Below are positions 36,266 through 47,039 of a stretch of DNA of 64,000 nt, in pieces (the stretch's first letter is position 1; each line of letters starts with the position of its first letter). The stretch lies in NCBI GenBank assembly GCA_009809945.1, contig WTPW01000439.1, positions 130,074 through 194,073 on the forward strand, written 5' to 3'. Position numbers and translations under genes: made by a program. This DNA is from Gigaspora margarita. Lineage: Eukaryota > Glomeromycota > Glomeromycetes > Diversisporales > Gigasporaceae. Below the pieces are notes generated by a model that saw nothing but the letters and a program-made list of their open reading frames with translations, was not told the origin of the DNA and did no database searches.

Positions 36266-37434
36266 TGGTGTTGGAAATCTTATGTTCTCATGTTCTAATA
36301 AGAATATTACTTTTAATTTGAAAACATTTACAAAATTTAAGATGTTCTTTATTAAATTTTTTTTGAGAACATTAAGTTTGAAAAATTTGTTCTCTATGTA
36401 AATATAAAGTAATAAAAAATTATTTTTATTAATATAGCAGTTTAAAATAATTAAGCTTATAATTATTTAATTGTTAGTTAGTTGAATAGAGAAGATTTAG
36501 TTTTTTTTGAATCATAAAAAAATTTTGGATAATATAATTTATTGTTTTATTTGGTGCAATATAGACCTTATTATGTAAACTTTGATATTTCTGATCCTTC
36601 TCTAACTTGTCTCTGAGGTGTTCAAAATTACAAATGAATTGAACACTAATTTTTGAAGCTCATATAATATCATTATAAAAATACCAATTATTTCAATATT
36701 TAATATAAAGTTTCAGAGAGCCAAACTCACTATGATGATAACATAAATTTTTACTAGAAAATATTTAACAAATCTTTAATTATTATGATTTTAAACTTTA
36801 GTGCTATATCTTCAAATTTTATAGCAAGAAATGTTTGAATTTATAAATTCACTATAGTAAAAAAGAATAATACATTATATTTTACTATATTTAAATATTT
36901 GAGAGATTTTAATAGCTTATTTAATAACTAAATATACAACCAGATCAAACTGATAACATCTTCCAAAATTATATAAAAAACCTCAAATATTAAATCGATT
37001 TTTTTTAAAAAAAATATATGTATAAAGAAATAGTCTTATTCTTATGAATAATTAGCATTGTTTATATATTTTAGTTAAAATAAATTATATTTATTATTAT
37101 TTTAGTATTAATTATTTTTAAATATATTAATTAAATAAAAATTAAAAAATAGTATGAAAGTATAAGTGTGAGAAAGAGAATGAGAGTAAGAAAATAAGAG
37201 CAAGAAAAAAGTGAGAGTGAAAAGGAGTGAGAAAGAATGAGAGAGAAAAGAGATAGAGAAAGAAAGAGAAAAAGAGAGAGAAAGAGAGAAAGGGAGAGAG
37301 CAAAAGAGAGAGAGAGAGGAAGAGAAAGAGAAATTTTTTTTCTAATGAGAACATAAAAAAATTTTTTAGAACATTAAATTAAATAAATATGTTCTCATGA
37401 GAACATCAATTTCAAAACAGTTTTCCAACACTTG
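36266..37434. mobile_element. hAT-like element (1.17 kb) with GA-rich core
   Basis: The left end reads TGGTGTTGGAAATC and the right end, inverted, reads CAAGTGTTGGAAAAC. The flanks GCTCTAAC (36258-36265) and GCTCTGAC (37435-37442) form an 8-bp duplication with one mismatch. Subterminal GTTCTCATG and GAGAACAT words are repeated near both ends, as expected of hAT transposase-binding sites, and the same words occur in the 52528-54013 element. A (GA)n-rich block at 37150-37335 gives only artefactual open frames. Confidence 0.7.
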
Positions 37435-37442
37435 GCTCTGAC

Positions 37443-37886
37443 CCCAATATACTGACGTGGGAAACTTTTATAGAGGAGATAAAAAGAAAATTAACAACAT
37501 TTTACTTTAATATTGGCTAGTTTCGATTATTTTCCTTATATCATCTATTACAATATTCGTATTATTTTTTGAGTTTACTTTAATTATTTTGAATAATAGT
37601 TATCACTTCGTTTATCAATTTAATCCGATACATTCAGCTAACGATCAACATAATTCAGCCTATTTTTAGTTCTAAAGTGTTGTGCATTTAAAAGATACTA
37701 TTTAAAGTCTCGCCTTATATTTATAAATAGTAAAATAGAAACATTGATTTATTGGTTGTATACATACCGGTGTTTTCATTATCAAGATTAGTTTGAGTAG
37801 AATCAATTTTGAGATGAATCTAAATAAACAAAAATATTATTTTAAATTTATTTTGTAACATTAATCTATTAATTAAAAATAAATAC
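37443..37886. other. 3' flank of the kinase gene
   Basis: A potential further exon lies at 37819-37768 on the minus strand (acceptor TTTAG, donor GTATGT). Read in the phase left by the previous exon it gives DSSQN and a stop, so the kinase gene probably ends here. Otherwise this is AT-rich spacer. Confidence 0.45.
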
Positions 37887-40800
37887 CTTTAATCGCATTT
37901 GAAATTGATTTTGTGCTTATTATTTTGCTAGTGTACATTTCATCAAGATGCTTTGATATCAGTAATGATTTAATAACTTGTTCTGATTCAAAGAATTGCA
38001 TTTTAATTTCATCTTTAAATGAATAAGCTATCATCTTAAGCCATTCATTTATTGTTCTATGAATCTCTCCAGCATTAGGCCGTTTTTGAGGATTAGAATT
38101 CATGCATTTCTCAGCTAATTCAATATAGCATTTAGGAGTTCCAGATGCAAACTCTGGTCGTAATCCTTCACAAATTTTGACTGCAAGTTTTGTATCGAAT
38201 TCATGCCCATCAAAAGGTCTTTGCCCAGTCGACATTTCTACCATAATTACACCAAACCCATAAATATCTGCTGCTNGTGTAAACTGCTGCTCGCCTAATA
38301 AAACTTCTGGTGCAACATAGGGCATAACTCCACAAACATCTCCTTCTAAANCTCTTTCATCTATTTCTCTAGACAATCCTAGATCTGNGATGTAACATTT
38401 CATATTAGATTGGTCTATCAAAATGTTGCCACTGTGAAAATCTGCATGAATATATNCTGCAAAATCATGAATATGATGNAACTCATATGAAACATCTTTA
38501 AGTATTTGTAATTTATCCTTCCATGCAAGTTTACTAAAATTGNTTTTCAAANATTTATTAAGACTCCCATTCTTAGCATANTGAAATACCATCAAGTATT
38601 CTTTTGTTTCTGTATTTTGTGTTATTCCATAAATTGCGAGCTCACTATAGTTTAATTTACATTTTACAAGACTTTTAAACTTAACTGTTAAGGGTTAAAC
38701 AATTAATTAGTTTAAACGACTATTAAATAAATTTATTAAAATAATAAATTAACTTACTTCTTTTAAAATATCAAATTTATTTTCCTTAAATCTGGACAAT
38801 GTCTTTAATGCGACGATCCTTTTTGGTTCACGTGATCTTTTATACTTATTACCAAAAAAATTTTCTTTANTTTTTCGTATTCCATCCAACCAGAGTGCTG
38901 AATATACTGAGCCATATCCTCCTTTACCGACTTCTTTAACATTTAATAATCTATTAAATGGAATCCATTCAATCGCATCTTCGTATGCAAAGGNTCTAAG
39001 TTGGAATGACTTCATGCAATCGTCAATATCCTTATGTCCACTTGTCCATCTTGTTGCTTTGTCAGGGTCGCATGATAGACACCAAGCCGGTTTCGTGTTA
39101 TTATAATGGCAATGTGCACATTTTCCGTATTCAGAATGTCTATATAATATTTAATATTTTATTTCGCATCTGCGATTTAAGATTTTATATAGAATATAAA
39201 TAATTTTTATATTTACCGGCTAAATTAATGCAATTATCCGTAATGGTAAATAAGTATTAATGTACTTGTTTTGCTGTTTTTATTTCNTAAAATTATTAAA
39301 TATTTCTTTATACTCACCGACTAAATTAATGCGAATGAAATGATTTGTACGTAATCATTAATTTTCTTGTTTTATGAAATTGTTTTGCTGCTTTTATTTC
39401 GTAAAATTATTACTCACCGACTAAATATGAATGAAATAATTTGTATGTAATGGTAAATCAGTATTTATATTCTTGTATTGTGTGAACTTGTTTTGCTGTT
39501 CATGTAGTCAATTATTAAATGTTCTTTATACTCACGGACTGAATGAAATGATTTGCACGTAATTGTAAATAAGTATTTATGCTCTTGTTTTGTGATTTAT
39601 TTTGCTGTTTTATGTAGTAAAGCTATTAAATGTCGTATACTTACTCTCTGAATGAAATGATTTGTACATTATAATAATAAGTATCTATGTTCTTGTTTTT
39701 TTTTGAATTTTTTTGTTGTTTTCATGTAGTAAAATTATTAAATGTTCTTTATACTCACCGACTAAATTAATACAAGAGAAATTATTTGTAAGTAATAGCA
39801 AATNCATTTAATTTGTGAACTAGTTTTGCTGTTTTTATGTAGTAAAATTAAATGTTCTTTATACTCACAAGCTGAATGAAATGATTAATGTGAATGAAAA
39901 GATTTGTACGTAATGGTGAATAAGTGTTTATGTTCTTGTTTCATGAACTTGTTTTGCTGTTTTATGTAGTAAAATTATTAAATATTTTTTATACTCACCG
40001 ACTAAATTAATGCAAATGAAATGATTTGAACGTAATTGTAAATAAGTATTTATGTTTTTGTTTTGTGAACTGGTTATGTTGTAATTGTGTAGTAAAATTA
40101 TCAAATGTTCTTTATACTCACTCACTGAATGAAATGATTAAAGCGAATGAAATGATTTGTAAGTAATGACAAATAATTATTTATGTTGTTTTGTGAACTT
40201 GTTTTGCTTTTTTGTGTAGTAAAATTATCAAATGGTCTTTATACTCACGGACTGAATGAAATGATTAATGCGAATTATTTGTACGTAATGGTAATAAGTA
40301 TTTATCTTCTTGTTTTGTGAACTTGTTTTGCTGTTTTTATGTAGTAAAGCTATTAAATGTTCTTTATACTCACATGCTGATTAATGCGAATGAAAATAAT
40401 GGTAAATAAGTATTCATGTCCTTGTTTTGTGAACTTGTTTTTCCGTTTTTTTTTCGTAAAATTATTAAATGTTCTTTTATACTCACTCACTGAATGAAAT
40501 GTTTAATNCGAATNAAATGATTTGTATNCAACGGTAAATAATTATTTATGTTCTTGTTTTGTAAACTGTTTTGCGTTAAAATTATTAAATATTCTTTATA
40601 CTTACAGGCTAAATAACATACAATGAATATTTATGAACTTAAATTGCTAAATAAATAGATAAATAAATACTCTTTATGCTTACTCCCTGATAATTAAATT
40701 GTGTAAGAGATTTTGCTTTAAATAAATTCAAACATTATAATAAGAAATTAAATTTAACATACTTTTTGATCCATTCCCGAAATTTATCAAAACTTTCTCC

Positions 40801-41154
40801 TACACCAATTCCATATCTGTAACAAATGGCNGTTTTCCAAATTCCCTTAGAATTACCTGCCTCTGCAGATTTCAGATAATATGTAAATGCTTTATGCATA
40901 TCGATTTTGACTCCAATTCCTAGATAATAACAATAACCAACTTGATAAATTCCGTTAGAATCATTCATGGCTGCTGATTTTTGATAGCATGTGAATGCCT
41001 TGTTTTCATCCTTTTTAATCCCAATTCCATATTCGTAACAATATCCAAGCCAATACATTCCGACTGGATCGTTCATATCTGCCAATTTTTGACAATTAGT
41101 GAAATCAAGTTGATTGAAATCATCGATTATTTTTGTCAAGCCTTCATTTAACAT
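37804..41154 (-). CDS. Sel1-repeat / Cys-module / TKL-like protein kinase gene with micro-exon array
   Basis: Exon 1 (41154-40763) starts at ATG after an AT-rich leader and encodes three Sel1-like repeats (MYWLGYCYEYGIGIKKD, IYQVGYCYYLGIGVKID, GIWK-AICYRYGIGV), a solenoid for protein binding. It ends in phase 2 at a GTATGT donor. After the repeat array (separate entry), exon 39139-38758 resumes in the matching phase with a four-Cys module (CAHCHYNNTKPAWCLSC), 'WTSGHKDID', the Gly loop VGKGGYGSVY and the catalytic Lys in IVALKTL. It ends phase 0 at GTAAGT. Exon 38679-37887 carries HADFHSGNIL (HRD with Arg changed to Ala, Asp and Asn kept), DLGLS in place of DFG, APEVL, and DIYGFGVIMVEMSTGQRPF. 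It is a Ser/Thr/Tyr kinase of the Glomeromycotina-expanded TKL-like type. Several N fall in the kinase. That Sel1 and kinase form one gene is inferred from phase, strand and spacing. They could be two genes. Confidence 0.75.
39140..40762 (-). repeat. Tandem array of intron-sized units with 14 AG-NNN-GT micro-exon boundaries
   Basis: On the minus strand each unit starts with a splice-donor consensus (GTGAGTATAAAG in most; GTAAGT, GTAAGC or GTAAAT in four) and ends in TTTAG or TTCAG. Exactly three nucleotides lie between each AG and the next GT. In gene order the triplets and positions are GGA 40686, CCT 40608, TGA 40489, CAT 40376, TCC 40251, TGA 40124, TCG 40001, CTT 39871, TCG 39761, AGA 39647, TCC 39538, TCG 39420, TCG 39320 and CCG 39219. 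The 15 resulting introns are 75-127 bp. The first and last are not built from the repeat. In phase 2 the triplets read KDLDIPDRFRDPRRR into HSEYGKC without a stop. Alternatively the whole stretch is a single 1.6-kb intron made of a satellite. Confidence 0.7.
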
Positions 41155-42581
41155 TTTGATTTATGAAATATGAAAAAAAACAAAGATATATAATACATAA
41201 CATCACATCGATATTGTGTATTTATATTATTTTATTGCATTGGTTATACAATATAAATAATGGTCAGCATGTAACATTAGTGTTACGGGGTAAGCTATAT
41301 AGGGTAAATTATACCAAGATCTAGTCAGTTGCCTATTTCGTTTGTAAGAAAATTCTTAAAATTTGCATTACATGAAAAATCTCTCTCACATTCTTTTCCA
41401 TCTTTATTTATAATTACATCATACTAATAATGATTATTACTAATTTTGCTTGTCTTTCGTATAATTGACTTAGACTTTACTTTACATAGTTTATGATTCA
41501 CGTATTACTTTATATAATCGACATTCACGTGACAATTAGTACGACATTTAACCTATAAACATAGATATTGGTGAAACTATGGTTACGTTACCTCAACGAA
41601 TAGTGATNTACCATATGCATCCCTATGAAAAAAATTTATGGAATTTTAAATGAATTATACGAAATATTTAGTATAATTCCGTCTCTATAAAAAATGTCAC
41701 TTGGAATTATTCTGAAATGGGAGTNGACTAGGAAAACCCGTCTCTGACATTTTTTTATTAATTTCAAGATTTTTTTTGTTCAAATTAAAAGGCCGTTTAT
41801 ATTTATCTATATTTCACTTTTTACCCTATATTGATATAATAATTTGCCGAGATATAAGTCTTTAAACGTTCATGTTCTAAAATTAAATTGGATGGTCAAT
41901 CAATTTTTTGTAATCACATGATGTTGTTTGTTCAGTACAAAAATAAACAAAAGTTCAGGGGCAAAATTTAGGGTTCACAAACAATAAATGGAAAACCATC
42001 GGGTTTTTCCTAGTACATCCAGCATAGCGGGCTTTAATCCGATTGATCAATCACTGAAATGCATCTTCACATTTACACCGCATATAACATCTGACTTTAA
42101 ACGAATTGGCTANCATGAAAATGAATTGTCCTGCGGAATCGAATACATATTCAGAAACTACGCCTTTCGTTCTATATCTGATATACAATCAAAATTATCA
42201 CGAAAACAGAGGAACAATCATGAGGGTTAGCTATAGAATGATTTTTTTTTTTAATTGTCGTCGCTTATATTATTTAAGAATTTCTAAAACAAAAAAAGTT
42301 TTAACTCTTTGTTTTTTTTTTTTATAGTTAGATTTTTAGTAAGCGAGTCTGTTTCTAAATTAATAATACTTTTAAAACAATTGTTAAAGGAAACTTAAAG
42401 TTTTGATATTAATGAATGTCAAAACTGGGTTAAATTTTTTTGTTGGTTAATATTCTACTAAGTAAAACTAAAAAACTGCCAAAAGGTGTCGAAACTGTTG
42501 AAAGGTAGGTTTGAGTTTCGGGTGCTTTTCAATTATCACAACTAGCTGTTTTTTTTTCAATTGAATTATTAATTTAATTAG
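41155..42581. other. Upstream region of the Sel1-kinase gene and spacer
   Basis: The minus-strand leader just upstream of 41154 is T/A-rich with no clear TATA box. An open frame at 41988-42230 (plus, 80 codons, one N) is not recognised. The word 'CCGTCTCT', with nearby ATTATACGAAATATTTAGTAT at 41654-41690, resembles sequence at 43540-43570 and may be a repeat. Confidence 0.35.
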
Positions 42582-42905
42582 GGAACAGGTATTTCCACCT
42601 TTGTGGTATTTCTCCACTTTTTGATCACATGCATCTTAAATCAAGTGTACTATGGTTATAGAAAAAACGAAGTATTACAGTATATTACTCAATTTTGAGT
42701 TGAGTATTTGGAACATATATCGTGGTATTGTCATAATAATGGATCTCTTGCAGTATAGGTGACACCATTAATAAAATGTATTATTGATTAATTGATTTAA
42801 TAAGTGTCACCTATACTGCAAGAGATCCGTCATAAATTCACAATAATGATTTATCACTTACATGGGTGTGGAAATACCAAAATCGAATGTGGAAATACCT
42901 GTTCC
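42582..42905. mobile_element. MITE with GGAACAGGTATTTCCAC ends and internal stem
   Basis: The left end GGAACAGGTATTTCCAC mirrors the right end perfectly for 17 bp, then imperfectly. Inside is a perfect 25-bp stem (42741-42765 and 42804-42828, GGATCTCTTGCAGTATAGG then TGACAC) around a 38-bp AT-rich loop. The 324-bp segment has no coding capacity. A target duplication is not certain. Confidence 0.75.
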
Positions 42906-43311
42906 TTTTAATTATTATTTTTCCTGTTATTATTTATTGTTAGCAAGCAATTAGCTTTAATATGAAGGTTCTTTATACGCGTAACTAATAAATTAAATTG
43001 TTAAATTTTGAATTTTTAATTTTTTAAAAATACAACTTTTAGAGATCCTAGTAATAAATTATTGTAATTACTAAAATTTAAATAAAATAATATTTTATTC
43101 AATTAATAAATCAATTTACTTTGGGTTCGCTTTTTAGTATAATATTGATCTTGTAAAATCACGGAATGATNTACAAAAATTGGCCAATCGGAATGAAAGC
43201 CTATACGTTTTTATTTCATTTTACATTCCAAGCATCGTAATAATACAGCATAAAAATATAACCAGTTCGGAATTGGACTCCCCAATTTTAGAACAATCAT
43301 TTTTTATAGGA

Positions 43312-43545
43312 CGTATTACATACGGAGTTCCCCGGATTTTATATCGCAAAAAATTAGCCATTATTTATAGATTTCATATTATTTCCAGGCTAGAGTTAAC
43401 ACCTCTATCCGGATTTATATNTCCGGATATAAATAAATCCGGATTTAAATTTAAATCCGGATATATAATATGATAAAATCGGATTAATTCGAGGCATATC
43501 CAGTATATCAAATAGGAATTTGCGGCGAATTCCGTATGTAATACG
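43312..43545. mobile_element. MITE with CGTATTACATACGGA ends
   Basis: The left end CGTATTACATACGGA and the right end TCCGTATGTAATACG are perfect inverses over 15 bp and continue with mismatches (GTTCCCCGG against ATTCGCCGC). The interior has four short palindromic TCCGGAT or ATCCGGA words. The 97-codon plus-strand frame at 43180-43473 spans its left end and is not taken as a gene. Confidence 0.65.
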
Positions 43546-43566
43546 GAATTGTACTAAATATTCCAC

Positions 43567-44524
43567 ATGATTCATTTACCCGTTTTTTATAAGGCATTAT
43601 GTAAAAACACATTTCCTTTTATACTAAGACAGAAAAGATTTTCGGCAAAAAATTTTATGTGCTCTTTTGATCAATCTATGCTATCTGCGCTTCATGCTCA
43701 AATCTATCCGCGCATGCACTCAAAATTTTATCGAATTCGGGGTTATATTTATAAGATTTTTACATTTGGCCATAATACGCGTAATATAATTATTATTAAT
43801 TGGCATTATTGAATCAATACCGTAATCAATGCCTTTTACAATTATGTTTGGACAGGTGCTCGTTTTCTTATTAGTTTTGGTTCTTGCTCATGACCTTCTA
43901 CTGTTAGTCCGATTAATATATCAGGGTTGGCCCAAAAATATTACTGAGAAATCTATCGATATCTATTTTTTCATGTTACCGGTATGTCATGTTTCATGTT
44001 AGCCCAACCTGAGCAGAACACTATAAAACTATTTTCGTATATAATGATAGTTTACAGATCATTGTAACAATAACTTCAACAATTTTTGGTGTTTTTTTTT
44101 AGTTTGTATAATAATTTATTGAAAGGCTACTATTGTTTTTTTTTTTTTTAGTTTGTAAAAAAGATCCTATATATCCTTATCCTTCCTATCCTTTATATTA
44201 TATATATTTGAAATGATGGCCGTTCATGCACATCTACCCTTTATGCGATACGATTGGACAACCTTGCATACATGTGCATATACTCGAATCAGCATTTATA
44301 TTACTAACTTTATAAGGATGAGACCAGTTTTACATCGTAATATTTCTGCGCCCCAATATCTGTGTTATGATCATCATTTTTCCTTATATATTATTAAATT
44401 GATCATACCTCCGATCGTCCTTGTATCGTCCTACCTTATCTCTATTTTTATCCTTCGACTTTTCCTATTTTGTTTCCCCATACTCACCCTTTGTTATTAC
44501 CACATATGGGGCAACATTAATTAA
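43567..44524. other. Spacer with two unrecognised ORFs and a short inverted repeat
   Basis: Open frames of 81 codons (43567-43812) and 103 codons (44213-44524) on the plus strand have no recognised motif. The second is rich in Ile/Leu/Tyr/His. Between them CAGGGTTGGCCC (43920) faces GTTAGCCCAACCTGA (about 43999-44013), possibly the ends of a MITE of about 95 bp. Confidence 0.3.
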
Positions 44525-44763
44525 AAAGAGGCTTATGGCATTTTTTGCAAAAATAAGTTAACTATACTATTATATAATGCAGGCATTCTTCTAAAGAATT
44601 TGACATTTAAAGCATCGATTTACATGATTGTCGGTCCCTGATGCAGAGTCATAGAAAAGGATTTGCGTGATTGGTTAGCATATGTCGATCTAACAAGTTA
44701 TGATAATAATAGATCGTTATTGTTATTGTTACACCAAATTTTAAACGTGATTTTCTCAAAATA

Positions 44764-44910
44764 GGGGTCGGCTAAAGCGGAGTGAAATTTGGTTAGGGTT
44801 AGGGTTACCTTTTTGATGCATTTATTGTTAGAAGGTTATATAGATATCAATAATGTAATTTATGCAGTGTGTAGATCATATATTGAATTAACTCCGCTTT
44901 AGCCGACCCC
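44764..44910. mobile_element. hAT-like MITE (147 bp) with perfect TIRs and 8-bp TSD
   Basis: The ends GGGGTCGGCTAAAGCGGAGT and the exact inverse (44891-44910) are flanked by TCAAAATA at 44756-44763 and 44911-44918. The interior includes GGTTAGGGTTAGGGTTACC, a telomere-like run. Perfect ends and target duplication suggest a recent insertion. The frame at 45089-44847 (minus) partly overlaps it. Confidence 0.92.
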
Positions 44911-44940
44911 TCAAAATAGAAAAAAGCTATAAGCTTCTTT

Positions 44941-45064
44941 TTACATATAGACAGAGGCGATGATTTTCTGCATTGCACGAATACCGCAAAATCACGGAAT
45001 AGGATGATGCATGCGGAAAATGGCATAGTTACCACGGAATTGTTGCAGAAAGTGGGGGTAGAGG
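44941..45064 (+). pseudogene. Isolated exon-like segment
   Basis: An open plus-strand stretch reads HIDRGDDFLHCTN, then TAKSRNRMMHAENGI, then VTTELLQKVGVE, and ends in GAG followed by GTAAGT, a good donor. Composition is less AT-rich than its surroundings. No family is recognised and no partner exons were found nearby, so it may be a stray exon or gene relic. Confidence 0.3.
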
Positions 45065-47039
45065 TAAGTGCATGACTTAGTCCTTGCAATTCTAATCTAT
45101 GATTGGCCGGAGCTGCTAACCAAAAGTGTCAATAGATATTCATAAATAATGTGACAGATCATAATCAAATCTCGATAAAAGCGCTAAAATACTAAATAGC
45201 ATAAGGTTGTGCGCCATTGAGGGATAGACGATTAGAAAAATAATGATATTTTCATGAACTATTTTAAAATGACACTGATCATAATGAAATTTGATCTTAT
45301 TTTATGTCCGATTTTTAAAATTTTTTTGGCCTTTTTTGTTAGGTTTTTTTTTAAAATTAGGGTTTAGAATTAGAATTATTAAAATAAGAGTATAGGTAGA
45401 TTTTGGCAGAGCTTATATTTTTAAATTAAGACCACTAAAAATTTACAATGATCTGATTTCATTATAATCTGCAACAAATAATAAATAGAAACTTGGTACA
45501 TACAATATTATAAAACTTGAAATAATGGGCATGAATATTATTTCGAACATGCTTGGTTTTGAAATAACCAATGCATATCCTGAAATAACACTCACCTCTT
45601 GCAACATATCAACTGATTTACAATATAGAAGATTCACAATAGAATTTTTATGCTTTTTTTCAAATATAACTTGTATGGGCATATTCAAAATAATGGGCTA
45701 GTGATTAAAACTATGCACAAATGCTATTATTTCAATTTTTATAGCAAGGATATATTGTGAAGTACATATGAAAGTCAAGTATAAAATGTTGTATTTTAAC
45801 AATGGTTTAAATAGGTTAAATTATAAAAGAGTACTATTATCCTTCTCTATAATCACGCAGTCTGTATTGTACAAATTGTATAATTGTATGAAAGTTTTTA
45901 TTATATTGTGCTTATAAAGAGGTATTTTTTTATAAGTTATAGTAAAGTGGTTGCCAACTTTGGCATAATTATAAAAAGGTTTTACTATAATGTGATTATA
46001 TAGGAGGCAATTATATAGGAGAAAAACAGTATTATTTTTATCTTTAAAAAACTATTTTGAAATTTTTTTTGAAAAAAAATCTTTTTGAATAAAATTTTTT
46101 TTATATTTTTTATAATAAATTATTTTTAAAAATTTTTTCTTTAGAAAAAAATCTTTTTGAACAAAAATCTTTTTTATATTTTTTATAATAATTTTAATAA
46201 AGAAATATCACAGAAACTATACAGAATCTATAGAAATACCATGGAAACTGTGTATTTTTTTGCAGAATTTATTATTTTAGCACAGACAAAATTGACCTAA
46301 TAGCACTGCAGAAAATTATAGTCTCTGCATATAGATCTTTCTTATTAATATCTATAGTTATTACAATTTTTATATATACCTTTCTATAGATATATTTAAT
46401 TACTATACCCAAATTAATACTACATTAATCTATAGCACATGAATATAAATTAGTTTAATACTAAACATTATTGAACAATTAAACTTTCTTATTATTGTAG
46501 ATTTGTGAGCTCAATAAAAAGTTAGTAAAGCAAATTTTGGGATTAATATTTTGGGTATAATATTTTGATAAATATAGGAAGTTTTATTGGTATTGAATGA
46601 ATTAAAGCTTAGTAATATTGGATAGAAAATAATCTGAAGGAATTCTAAATAATTTATATATATATAAACCAAATATGTTCACTCTATATATATTCTCAAA
46701 TTTTGGTCTTTTGTTGATCCCTCTTACATATAATAAAGTTATTAGTATTGTTTATTAAACTTTATATTATATGCTTAGTGCAGAGTTTCACTTTAGTATT
46801 TGTTCTTTATTATCTTTCTTGTATTCAAATCATTATATTTATAAATCTATCTTTACATATTTTTTATTTGTTTATCACTCTGAGCTATCTTAGTACTTAC
46901 ATAACTGATGCTCTCCAAAATTAGATAATAACACCAGTTTATTTTTATTCACATTCTCATTTGTCATCTATAATTTTTTTTAAAAAAATCAAATTTCATC
47001 TAATATGTATATTTTGTAGATTTTAGATTAACTAAAATA
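45065..47039. other. AT-rich intergenic DNA
   Basis: No convincing gene is seen. An 81-codon hydrophobic minus-strand frame (45688-45443) is unrecognised. At 46050-46195 a unit of about 85 bp (TTTTTTGAAAAAAAATC, then TTTTTTATATTTTTTATAAT) is tandemly duplicated. Confidence 0.45.

Noticed and set aside
37142-37354. 70-codon Ser/Leu/Phe-rich ORF
   Set aside because: It is the antisense of a (GA)n-rich simple repeat inside an hAT-like element.
39140-40762. CRISPR-like array (regular repeats with short variable spacers)
   Set aside because: The 'spacers' are only 3 nt, the repeats are about 100-125 bp and diverged, and the context is an intron-bearing eukaryotic gene. The splice-signal reading explains the structure better.
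45443-45688. 81-codon hydrophobic minus-strand ORF
   Set aside because: The DNA is AT-rich, no family motif or neighbouring exons are seen, and long Ile/Leu/Phe/Tyr-rich frames are common by chance here.
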